Shown here piece after piece: positions 33,800-43,953 of a DNA stretch of 64,000 nt. This stretch comes from Opisthocomus hoazin. Lineage: Eukaryota > Chordata > Aves > Opisthocomiformes > Opisthocomidae. The stretch covers positions 20,974,518 through 21,038,517 of the forward strand of contig NC_134414.1 of NCBI RefSeq assembly GCF_030867145.1, given 5' to 3'. The notes under the pieces are model-generated. The model did not search any database and had not been told where the DNA came from. It saw only the letters and a list, made by a program, of their open reading frames with translations. Each line of letters opens with the position of its first letter. Positions within the stretch are counted from its first letter, which is position 1. The position numbers were made by a program, and so were the translations under genes.

Positions 33800-35799
33800 A
33801 CGAATGTGCATCCCAGCATGGCACTAAAAAGGATTTTGCCCAGAAGTGTGACTACTCATTGCCTTTACTACAAAAGAGATGTCTCCAGCTTCAAGGGCTG
33901 GAAAGAGAATGAATTCCACCAGCGACTATCAGTGGGGACTGTGAATCAGTGGGAGAGTCAGACCTTGGTATCTCCAAACAAAATAAAACGTTGAATTAAT
34001 TAATTTCTTTAATCAAAGAATTGAAAGGAATAGAAATTTTCTGCCAGGCGTGCTGTCAAACTGACAAAGTGACTCAGCAAGCAAAATAATTGGTCTGTAA
34101 TGTGATTATATTTGAGGATTCAAGTTGGGGTTTAGACATGCTGTTAAAGACTAAACCGAAATAACAGATTTAACACAAAGTTGTCAGGCCTGCAGTTTTA
34201 AACAGTCCTGCTGTCTGTCATTCAACAAGCGGAAACTCAGTGCAAAAGATAATTGGCTGCTGTGTCACCACACTAGGGCTTCATTAGTAAATATCCTTAA
34301 TAAGCTGATCCAGATGTGGAACATGTTCCCTGAGCAGGTGAGAGTGATCACGTTTAGGCGGCTCCCCAAGACCTGTCCTCTTGCATAATGTTCTTCCTTC
34401 AGAAGAGGGAGACACTCAATAACCACACACCCCACTCCCAGTAAACAGACCCTGTCCCTGGGACCCCCACCTCGTAGGAAAGGGAATCGCACGGGTCTCC
34501 AAGGACTCCCCAGGACCAGGCAATGCCAGTCTACTTAACCGAGAGGCATTCACATACGGAGATGCTAAGCGTGATACCAGGCGGGAGAAACATTTTTGCT
34601 GCCACCCTCGAATTAGCAGACGTACTGCAGGCAACCTGTTACAGCAAAACATACAATGAAAACTGCATAGCCAGAAATCTTCTGTGAGCCTAAAACACAG
34701 CAACCAGAAGCTGTACAAAAATGACTGTGCTGCTCAAGTAACGAAAATGAAACATCACAATTTTATTGCCCTAAATAATGCAGTCATGTGCGCAAAACAC
34801 CACAGGACTGGTGGCAACAGAACTCAAGAATCACCTGACTACTAAAGCAAAGGAAACTATAAGAGCAGCAGAGAAAAGAGGATTTCTTTTAACAAAAGCA
34901 TTTATTAAGAAAAGGTGTATCGCTATTAGCAAAATACTTCTTAATGGAATGGTCTTTCATGTGGGGGACCTTAAACTAGATTTTTCCAGTTAAAAAAAAA
35001 AATCTTTGCTGGGTGTTTAAGATTGCTGACAATTTTTTCCCCATAATAATCATACTGAATTTGGCCTCCTCTGGTGTAAAACTGATTCCTGGATTATTTC
35101 TTCACTTTCTCATGAAATGCCAGAGCACAGGATGTTCTGTACAAGTAAGTGACACTGGAAACTCTTACAGATGCTTTTTTGCCCCCACATTCATGGCTGG
35201 CTGTTATCTGACTTCTCGCCTCTTTGTATCATGAGTCATACTCTATTCCCAAGCAGCATCCATTCTCGCTCCTGCTAAAAAAACCCAAAAACTAACTTGA
35301 TGCCACTTTTATTTTCTCTTGTTTCCTGTAAAAATGCAATTGTTTATAGCCTTTCTGGATATCTGCTAATCACTTTTTCTTTAGACTTACAAGTTGTAAG
35401 TAAGTGTAAGAAAGTGGCTTGTAATATGGACAGTCAAGACCAATGTTTGTGGATTGGACCCCTGGAATATGTGACAAAAATATCCCTTTCCTAATCCTAT
35501 GCTCCTGTGACAAAACAACGGAACTGTCAAGCAAAGGAGGTGTGAAAATTACCCAGAAACCAGAGGCCACGGGCAACGAGGGACTCTGAGGGTGATTTAG
35601 TGCACTCTGCTCCAAAACAGAGTCACCCCACTGGTGCCACTCCCAAAAAACACTCTTCAGCCTGTTCTCAAAACCCCCAGGCCCCAGAGCTGTGGAGCCC
35701 AGAGCAGGGTGTGCTATTCCTGCTCAGGCACTGCCACCACTGGCTAGAGAAGACGTGTCACATACGTCCAGATATGCTAATACAACATATACTAAGCAA
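33800..35799. other. Non-coding stretch before the CR1 block
   Basis: AT-rich sequence with chance frames. I see no recognised gene or named repeat. Confidence 0.5.
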
Positions 35800-36694
35800 A
35801 TGTGGATGAAGGAAAGGCTCTGGATGTCATCTACCTGGACTTTAGTAAGGCCTTTGACACTGTTGCCCACAGCAGCCTCCTGGAGAAACTAGCTGCCCAT
35901 GGTTTGGATGGGTACACTCTCTGCTGAGTGGCTGAATGGCCGAGCGCAGGGAGTGGTGGTGAATGGAGTTAAATCTATCTGGCGACCAGTCACATGTGGT
36001 GTTCCCCAGGGCTCAGTTTTGGGTCTGGTCTTGTTTAACATCTTTATCAATGATCTGGATGAGGGGATTGAGTGCTTCCTCTGTAAGTTTGCAGATGACA
36101 CCAAGCTGGGTGGAAGTGTCGATCTGCTTGAGGGTAGGAAGGCTCTGCAGAGGGATCTGGACAGGCTGGATCGATGGGCTGAGGCCATCTGTATGAGGTT
36201 CAACAAGGCCAAATGCCAGGTCCTGCACTTGGGTCACAACAACCCCATGCAGCGCTACAGGGTTGGGGAGGAGTGCCTGGAAAGCTGCCCATTGGAAAAG
36301 GGCCTTGGGGTGTTGGTCGACAGCCAGCTGAACATGAGCCAGCAGTGTGCCCAGGTGGACAAGAAGGCCAATGGCATCCTGGCTTGTATCAGGAATAGTG
36401 TGGCCAGAAGGAGCAGGGAGGTGACGGTGCCCCGGTACTCGGCACTGGTGAGGCCACACCTGGAGTACTGTGTTCAGTTTTGGGTCCCTCACTACAAGAA
36501 GGACATTGAGGTGCTGGAGCATGTCCAGAGAAGGGCAAAGAGGCTGGTGAGGGGTCTGGACAACAAGTCTTACAAGGAGCGGCTGAGGGAGCTGGGGCTG
36601 TTCAGTCTGGAGAAGAGGAGGCTGAGGGGGAAATTTATTGCTCTCTACAACTACCTGAAAGGAGGTTGTAGCGAGGCAGGTGTTGTTCTCTTCT
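35800..36694 (+). repeat. CR1 LINE (outer copy), reverse transcriptase part
   Basis: This is the left half of an older CR1 later split by another CR1. It covers the reverse transcriptase from the catalytic [10 protein letters not shown] motif (near 35838) through GVPQGSV and the FADD motif (near 36092) to the basic RRLRGK end region. An early frameshift or small deletion near 35910-35930 separates the first motif from the rest. The sequence stops at TTGTTCTCTTCT (36694) where the inner CR1 begins. The element resumes at 37834. Confidence 0.93.
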
Positions 36695-37314
36695 GCTGGG
36701 TAGATGAGGGGAGAGCTGTGGCTGTTGTCTACCTAGACTTCAGCAAGGCTTTCGACACAGTCTCCCATAATATCCTCCTAGGGAAGCTCAGGAAGTGTGG
36801 GCTGGATGAGTGGTTGGTGAGGTGGATTGAGAACTGGCTGAATGGCAGAACTCAGAGGGTTGTCATCAGCAGCGCTGAGTCTAGTTGGAGGCCGGTAACT
36901 AGTGGTGTCCCCCAGGGGTCAGTACTGGGCCCAGTCTTGTTTGACTTCATCAACGACCTAGATGAAGAGTTAGAATGTACCCTCAGCAAGTTTGCTGATG
37001 ACACAAAACTGGGAGGTGTGGTAGATACACCAGAAGGCTGTGCTGCCATTCAGCGTGACCTCGACAGGCTGGAAAGTTGGGCAGAGAGGAACCTGATGAG
37101 GTTCAGCAAAGGCAAATGCAGGGTCCTGGACCTGGGGAGGAACAACCCCATGCATCAGTACAGGCTTGGGGCGGATCTGCTGGAGAGCGGCTCTGTGGAG
37201 AGGGACCTGGGTGTCCTAGTGGACGACAGGTTGACTATGAGCCAGCAGTGTGCCCTGGCTGCCAAGAAGGCAGTAGGTCAAGGGAGGTTCTCCTTCCCCT
37301 CTACTCTGCCCTAG
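35899..37314 (+). pseudogene. Chimeric CR1 reverse transcriptase ORF from two nested copies
   Basis: One open frame of 471 codons spans two different CR1 copies. Roughly the first 265 residues come from the outer CR1, including GVPQGSVLG and FADDTKLGG. The remainder comes from the inner CR1, again including [24 protein letters not shown] and FADDTKLGG. The two domains are joined in frame by chance at the insertion point. The frame ends with an out-of-frame tail after a deletion of about 37 bases near 37280. The N-terminal endonuclease is absent. It is not expected to make a working protein. Confidence 0.85.
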
Positions 37315-37833
37315 GGAGGCCCTATCTGGAGTACTGTGTCCAGTTCTGGGCTCCCCACTTCAAGAAAGATGAGGAGCTACTGCAAAGAGTCCAGCAGAGG
37401 GCTACAAGGATGGTGAGGGGACTGGAACATCTCTCCTATGAGGAGAGGCTGAGGGAGCTGGGCTTGTTCAGCCTGAAGAAGAGAAGGCTGCGAGGGACCT
37501 TATAAATGCTTACAAATATCTGAAGGGTGGGTGTCAGGAGGATGGGGCCAGACTCTTTTCACTGGTGCCCAGTGACAGGACAAGGGGCAATGGGCACAAA
37601 CTGAGGCACAGGAAGTTCCACCTGAACATGAGGAAGAACTTCTTCCCTCTGAGGGTGGCGGAGCACTGGAACAGGCTGCCCAGGGAGATTGTGGAGTCTC
37701 CTTCCCTGGAGATATTCAAGACCCACCTGGACAAGGTCCTCTGCGGCCTGCTGTAGGTGACCCTGCTTCGGCAGGGGAGTTGGACTAGATGATCCACAGA
37801 GGTCCGTTTCAACCCCTAACATTCTGTGATTCT
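36695..37833 (+). repeat. CR1 LINE (inner copy), inserted into the outer CR1
   Basis: This is a 5'-truncated CR1 of about 1.14 kb. It runs from just before the [16 protein letters not shown] motif to a complete CR1 3' end (AACATTCTGTGATTCT). It lies inside the 3' part of another CR1 of a different subfamily. Its closest relative in the window is the copy at 54560-55880, from which it differs by a small deletion near 37280 that breaks the frame. TCT is shared between the inner 3' end and the outer target, so the exact border is uncertain by about three bases. Confidence 0.92.
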
Positions 37834-38113
37834 CCCAGGTAACTAGCGATAGGACAAGAGGCAATGGCCTCAAGTTGCGTCAGGGGAGGTTTATATTAGA
37901 TATTGGGAAAAATTTCTTTACTGAAAGAGTGGTCAGGCATTGGAACAGGCTGCCCAGTGAGGTGGTTGAGTCACCATCCCTGGAGGTATTTAAAAAACAT
38001 GTAGGTGTGGCACTTCCGGATATGATTTAGTAGGCATGGTGGTGTTGGGTGGATGGTTGGACTTGATGATCTTAGAATCATGGGTTGGAAAAGACTTCTA
38101 TATTCTATGATTC
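37834..38113 (+). repeat. CR1 LINE (outer copy), 3' end
   Basis: The outer CR1 resumes at CCCAGGTAACTAGCG. The unbroken relative at 42510-42998 shows the same sequence directly following CTCTCCT. It ends in ATTCTATGATTC, with a short extra AGAATCATGGGTTGG segment before the tail. Confidence 0.92.
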
Positions 38114-38244
38114 AAATGAAACAAGGAAACAAGCTGCAACCACTGTCAGCACTACCTGCCTGGGTTACCACACGCCACGTATTTGCAACATGGATGTGTT
38201 TTGCTCATCTTTCAGCATCTTTCTTCCAGCCTCTCTGAGTACTT

Positions 38245-38269
38245 GGGGGGGGGGGGGGGGGGGGGGGGG
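38245..38269 (+). repeat. Poly-G run, 25 bases
   Basis: An uninterrupted run of 25 G. Such runs can fold as G-quadruplexes and are prone to length change and to sequencing error, so the true length may differ. Confidence 0.9.
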
Positions 38270-38664
38270 AAATGTCTTTTTCAGGGACTCCTGAGCCTCT
38301 TTGAATGCAAATGTGTCCCATACTAATTTCAATCTCTTTCTGCTTTTTGTGCTTCTCCATGTAGAGCCCTTGCAGACTAGGGTTGCAGGTACCAGTGGGA
38401 ATGCAAAGGAAGACACTGATGCCTGACCTCTTATACAAATGAAGCCAAGATTCTGCCACCAGATTGCCAAACACCTCAGGAACTAGTCCGTTCCTCTTAG
38501 TTTAGAATAAACCCTTATCATCATATTTTCACATCTCTCATACCTCAAAAATAATTATTCATGTTTAAATCACAGCAGCTTACAGAAACCAAATATAAAG
38601 AGGCTCAAAGATGGATGGGAGGAGTGAGCATCCTCGCTGCACAGCAGACTTGCTTCCTATGAAA
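38270..38664. other. Spacer between CR1 elements, no gene
   Basis: About 400 bases without a recognised feature. Confidence 0.6.
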
Positions 38665-40742
38665 GAGGTGGCAGATCTTTAAGGATGCTTTCCACAGAGC
38701 GCAAGAGCTCTCGATCCCCAGGTGTAAGGAACCAGGAGAGAAAGGCAAGAGAAAAGCCTGGTATGGCTGAGTTGAGACCTGCTGGTCAAACTAAAGTGCA
38801 AGAGAGAACCGAGAACTCCAAGAACTCCACAGACAGTGGAAGCAGGGACAGGTATCTTAGGAAGAGTATAGGGACGCTGCAGGGTTGTGTAGGGATGGTG
38901 TCATGAAGGCCAAGGCACCGATGGACCTGAACTTCCCAAGGGACCCAAAGAATCATAAGGGCTTCTATGGGTATGTTCACCAGAAAAGGAAGGTCAAAGA
39001 ATGCGTGCCCTCCATGATGAGTAAGACTGGCAAACTGAAAACAGACAAGGAGAAGGCTGAGGTACTCAACATTTTTGCCTCAGTCTTCACTGGCAATATC
39101 TCTTCCCACAGCTCTCGAGTCGATGGACCACAAGACAGGGACTGAGGGAGCAAAGTCCCTCTCACTGTAAGAGATCAGGTTCATGACCACCTGAGCAACT
39201 TGAACATACCTAAGTCTATAGGACCTGATGAGATGCACCCCAGAATCCTGACGGAACTGGCTGATGTCATTGTCAAGCCATTCTCCATAATATTTGAAAA
39301 GTCATGGCAGTCAGGCAAAGTCCCTGGTGGCTGGAAGAAGGGAAACATTGAGCTCATTTTTAAAAAGGGTAGAAAGGAGGACCCAGGGAACTACCGACCT
39401 GTCAGCCTCACCTCTGTGCCTGGGAAGATCATGGAACAGGTCCTCCTAGAAGCTATGCTAAGGCACATGGAGGCCAGGGAGGTGATTCGAGACAGCCAGC
39501 AGGGCTTCACCAAGGGCAAGTCCTGCCTGACCAACCGAGTGGCTTTCTATGATGGAGTGACTATGTCTGTGGACAAGGGAAGAGCTATGGATGTGATGTG
39601 TCTGGACTTCTGTAAAGCCTTTGACACAGACCCCCACCACATCCTTCTCTCTAAATTGGAGAAATACAGATCTCATGGGTGAACTGTTCAGTGGCTAAGA
39701 AATTGGTTGGAAGGTCACAGCCAGAGGGTAGTGGTCAAAGCCTCCATGTCCAAATGAACACTGGTGACAAGTGGTGTCCCTCAGGGGTCTGTACTGGGAC
39801 CAGTGCTGTTTAACATTTTCATCAATGACATAGACAGCGAGGTCAAGTGCACTCTCAGCAAGTTTGCAGATGACACCAAGCTGAGTGGTGCAACTGACAT
39901 GGCAGAAGGACAGAATGCCATCCAGAGGGACCTGGGCAAGCTCGAGAAATGGGCCTGTGTGAACCTCACAGGGTTCAACAAGGCCAAGTGAAAGGTCCTG
40001 CATGTGGGTCCGGGCAACCCCAGCTATCACTACAGGCTGAGGGATGAAGGGACTGAGAGCAGCCCTGCCGAGAAGGACTTGGGGGTACCAGGGGATGAAA
40101 AGCTGGACATGACCCAGCAGTGTGCACTTGCAGCCCAGAAGGCCAACGATATCCTGGGCCGCATCAAAAGCAGTGTGGCCAGCAGGTCGAGGGAGGGGAT
40201 TCTGTCCCTCTACTCTGCTCCGGTGAGACCCCACCCAGAGTCCTGTGTGCAGCTCTGGAGCCCCCAGCACAAGAAGGACATGAACCTGTTGGAGTGGGTC
40301 CAGAGGAGGGTCACAAAGATGATCTGAGGGTGGGAGCACCTCTGCTATGAGGAAAGGCTGAGAGAGTTGGGGTTGTTCAGCCTGGAGAAGAGAAGGCTCT
40401 GTCCTCGCCAGCCTTTCAGTATTTAAAGAGGGCTTATAAGAAAGATGGGGAAAAACTTTTTAGCAAGGCCTGTTGCTATAGGACAAGGAGTAACGGTTTT
40501 AAACTAAGGGAGGGTAGATTTAAGCTAGATATAAGGAAGAATTTTTTACCATGAGGGTGGTAAAACACTGGCACAGAATGCCCAAAGAGGTGGTAGATGT
40601 CCCATCCCTGGAAACGTTCAAGGCCAGGTTGGACGGGGTTCTCATCAACCTGATCTAGTTGAAGATGTCCCTGCTCACTGCAGGGGCGTTGTACTAGATG
40701 ACCTTTAAAGGTCCTTCCAACCCAAACTATTCTCTGATTCTG
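38665..40742 (+). repeat. CR1 LINE, about 2.1 kb, decayed
   Basis: The longest CR1 copy here. It includes the linker before the reverse transcriptase (GATCTTTAAGGATGCTTTCC onward), the start of the polymerase ([19 protein letters not shown] near 39390), the catalytic [10 protein letters not shown] motif near 39600, [10 protein letters not shown] near 39775, FADDTKLSG near 39868, and the complete 3' end (CTATTCTCTGATTCTG). Stops break the frame near 39143, 39680, 39757, 39989 and 40325. The endonuclease is missing. It is a different subfamily from the nested pair. Confidence 0.93.
39200..39682 (+). pseudogene. CR1 reverse transcriptase fragment
   Basis: The best-preserved open part of the 38.7-40.7 kb CR1, 160 codons. 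It holds the segment up to and just past the catalytic motif, here [11 protein letters not shown], where the usual S/N after F is Cys. The frame ends in TGA just after. Further pieces of the same polymerase continue in other frames downstream. Confidence 0.85.
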
Positions 40743-42509
40743 CGAATACTGCACAACTTTTCTGTGAATCAAGAGCAAGAAAATGGTGAATTGGAGTCCT
40801 GAAAACCCGCTTGCATGTCCTCTCTTCCCATCATTAAAAGACAATGCAGGCTTTCTAGCACTGCTCTTTTGTTAGGCAGGGACTCACTAACCTTTTGAAA
40901 TTTAATTATTTAATACGCCACAATCGTATCACTGTTCTCATCTACCTGCATTCCCAATTGATTTGTATAAAAATGTACTAAGACAGACAACTGCACCACT
41001 TAACTGCAAGACTGAACTTGTTTTTCATTAGTGGAGAGGAAGACAATGACATTATCACAGACAGCAGTTCCCACCAAGATTTGATTTGGAAGCTTTGCAC
41101 AGAAGCTAAAAATAAAAGACTGTACAGTCATAAATCACTGGACAAGGAGAACTTCAAGCAGGATTTGATCAACCAAAGTGAAAGGGAATTATGGGGTGCA
41201 CAAGGAGCTGGGATCTGAGGACCTTCTGGGCACTCTCAGCAACCCCAAGCCCAAGCGCTGGGTTGGGGCATGGGGGCAAACTCCCCTGGTCCAAAGGGAC
41301 AGCGGTTTCACAGCTGTCAGAGGAAGCTATGTTGGTGAAAGCCTTCAGACATATAGAGTTTATGCTTGTAAAGAGCTACGAAGATGAAAGCCCTGAGCAT
41401 TAAGATTTTCTTGGAGGGCTTTACTCTTTTTTTTCAGTTTTGAACAAAGTTTTTAAAAGGTTTTGTATACCTTAGGAAATAGAAATGCTATATAGCTAGT
41501 CTGAAAGACTGTGTGGATAAATAAGAGACATGAATTGCTCACACAGAAGCGAGGTGAATTCCATATCATCTGCTTATGTTCTGATACTGGCCAAAATCTT
41601 CTTGCTTGAAAGAGAAAAAAAAACCCAAAAGCTTCCCACAAAAGAATACACATCAGGAAAAGTGGAGCGCTCATTAACAGAAATAGCTCAAGAAGCATGT
41701 GCTGTTTGTAAAAAGAGACAACAGCCAAATTTTCTGTCCACTGTCTGCCTTCAAAAGGGTATTAAGTTGTTTTGGGCTTTTAAAATCCTGAATCTACGTT
41801 GTAATTACAGGTAACATTTTCCCTGGACTTCTCAGGAATGGCCAGCAGTATATGCTTTTAAATTCAACCAACCTGTTTGGAAATCACTGCAAGTACTCAT
41901 GGCGCACAACTTCTGTCAAGTTTCTCAAAACTTCTGCTGGGTGGTGGTCCTCTCTCTTTGCCCTTTGCTGTCAGGAGAGAGCAAATAGATACTTGGCCCT
42001 GATACAGGTATGGGCCAAACTAGGACCCACCTCAAGCTTTTCAGATGAGTTTTAGATGGACAGTCGCTTTCCACTCACTACAAATGCAGTTGGATAAAAA
42101 TTCTAAATACTAAAAATACTAAATATCAGAATACCCCATTAATTTTCAATTCATAATAAGCAAAGAGAGAGAACTGCTGAGAACACCAGCCACGAAATTT
42201 AATCCAGTAAATTGTTTCAATAAAGCTGAGCCGTTTCACTGAAACACATTGATTTTGATGAAGTTTTCTTTGCTGACGGACTATGGTTCAGTGCTCTGAT
42301 CACTTCTGATTAGAGAGAACTCAAGCAAAAGAAACCTCGGATTTCTGACTAAAAAAATCACTATTTGTCATAGCGGTACCCTGCAACATTCGAAAGACCC
42401 TTGCATCTGCGTGGAACAAAGACCAATACCATACAGAGATAGCTGCACTGCTGGCTAAACCTCTCAAAGTGCTTCTCGTGGCGAAGACTCAGACGTTTGC
42501 CAAATTTAG
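40743..42509. other. Non-coding stretch, no gene recognised
   Basis: AT-rich spacer between CR1 copies. Short frames only, for example minus near 41453-41728, without recognisable content. Confidence 0.5.
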
Positions 42510-42998
42510 ACTACTTCGACATAATTAAGGACATGGAGGTGCTGGAGCATATCCAGAGAAGGGCAGGGAGGCTGGTGAGGGGTCTAGAGAACAAGTCCTA
42601 TGAGGAGCGGCTGAGGGAGCTGGGGCTGTTTAGTCTGGAGAAGAGGAGGCTGAGGGGGGGACCTCATTGCTCTCTACCACTACCTGAAAGGAGGGTGTAG
42701 TGAGGCAGGTGTTGGTCTCTCCTCCCAGGTAACTAGCGGTAGGATGAGAGGCAATGGCCTCAAGTTGCACCAGGGGAGGTTTAGATTGGATATTAGGAAA
42801 AAATTCTTTACTGAAAGAGTGGTCAGGCACTGGAACAGGCTGCCCAGGGAGGTGGTGGAGTCCCCATCCCTGGAGGTGTTTAGAAAACGTGTAGATGTGG
42901 CACTTCGGGGCATGGTTTAGCAGGCATGGTGGTGTTGGGTTGATGGTTGGACTTGATCTTAGAGGTCTTTTCCAACCTATGATCCTATGATTCTATAA
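42510..42998 (+). repeat. CR1 LINE, 3' fragment
   Basis: It covers the last part of the reverse transcriptase ([20 protein letters not shown] type sequence), a one-base shift near 42657, then the 3' untranslated part and the terminal CCTATGATTCTAT. It is the same subfamily as the outer nested copy and gives the unbroken reference for the insertion site there. Confidence 0.93.
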
Positions 42999-43497
42999 TA
43001 ATAGGTACTGGTCCCTAACCAACAGTCACTGGAGCCTTGTGAATGATTCTATTAACCCATCTGGTCACCTACAGCAGCGTAAGAGGAATCACTCCCTAAG
43101 GCTTCACTGCCTAGGCCAACACTGTTCTGTGAACTTAAGCGACACAGCTCACAGGTGGACATGTTCAAGCATTCTAACGTTGGGCAGTGTGTAAAAAGGA
43201 GCTCTTCCCATTTCAAGAATATTCACAAACCGCAATAGACGGAAACAGCAGAAGTGTCGCTTTGCAGCAAAGAGGCACTCACTTAAGTCTGAGATAGACA
43301 ATCCAGGGCATCCTAAATCTGCTGAAACATAGCGATAGGCTTTCAAGGGAGCAAACCAGCTCAGGAATTAGAGCTCTTCCACCTTATCTTCTGATCCTGT
43401 AAAATTACCAGACAGTCAAACTATGTAAAAGTCTGAGTAGAACCGTTTGTTCTTCTCATAGAGCCCTGCAAAAAATACATGTATCTGTATCACATTT

Positions 43498-43745
43498 GGC
43501 TGGGATGGAGTTAATTTTCTTCACAGCACCTCATGTGGTGCTGTGTTTTAGATTTGTTACCGAAACAATGCTAATAACACACTGTTTTAGCTATTGCTGA
43601 GGAGTGTTTGCACAGCACCAAGGCCTCCTCCTGTTTATCCCTCTGCCCCCCCAGTTTATTCACTGGAGGTGCACAAGAGGTTGGGAGTGGACAGCCAGGC
43701 AGATGACCCAAACAGCAATGATATTACAGGAACATTTGACTTTCA
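43498..43745 (+). mobile_element. LTR fragment of a second ERV family, copy 1
   Basis: It starts GGCTGGGATGGAGTTAATTT and continues CTTCACAGCACC, GGTGCTGTGTTTTAGATTTG, GCTGAGGAGTGTTTGCACAGC and GGTGCACAAGAGGTTGGGAG, a known layout of a widespread avian ERV LTR. Only the 5' part is present; the promoter and poly(A) parts are missing. It shares its first 130 bases with 53554-53690. Confidence 0.7.
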
Positions 43746-43826
43746 GCCCATTTCTTCCCCATGGAAATACACAACATAATCCTAGAGTTCTATTCTACCT
43801 CACCTTTCCCAGATGATATCATTTTC
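43746..43826. other. Border region, nothing assigned
   Basis: Sequence between the LTR fragment and the next minus-strand candidate exon. No feature seen. Confidence 0.5.
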
Positions 43827-43953
43827 TGACTCTTCTAAAGCCAACAACCTTCCTATTGTTTTTGCCACTTGTGATGCCCACAGCTTCCACACCCATAGTA
43901 AGAATAATACTAACAGCAGTTGCAGCAAGTCCATCTGCAATGATAAGAAGTGA
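43827..43953 (-). CDS. Candidate exon with hydrophobic stretch, unrecognised
   Basis: On the minus strand an acceptor-like TTCTTATCATTGCAG precedes ATGGACTTGC and an open frame of about 42 codons. The frame starts MDLLQLLLVLFLLWVWKLW and ends ...ENDIIWE, with the donor GTGAGG. The first 20 residues could be a membrane or signal segment. A second overlapping frame, starting after another acceptor-like TGCCCTGCAG near 43995, reads SLRSLLIIADGLAATAVS and is also hydrophobic. Only one, or neither, can be real. No family is recognised. Confidence 0.25.

Noticed and set aside
36013-36522. Minus-strand frame of 169 codons over the CR1
   Set aside because: It is the complement of the CR1 reverse transcriptase and has no independent support.
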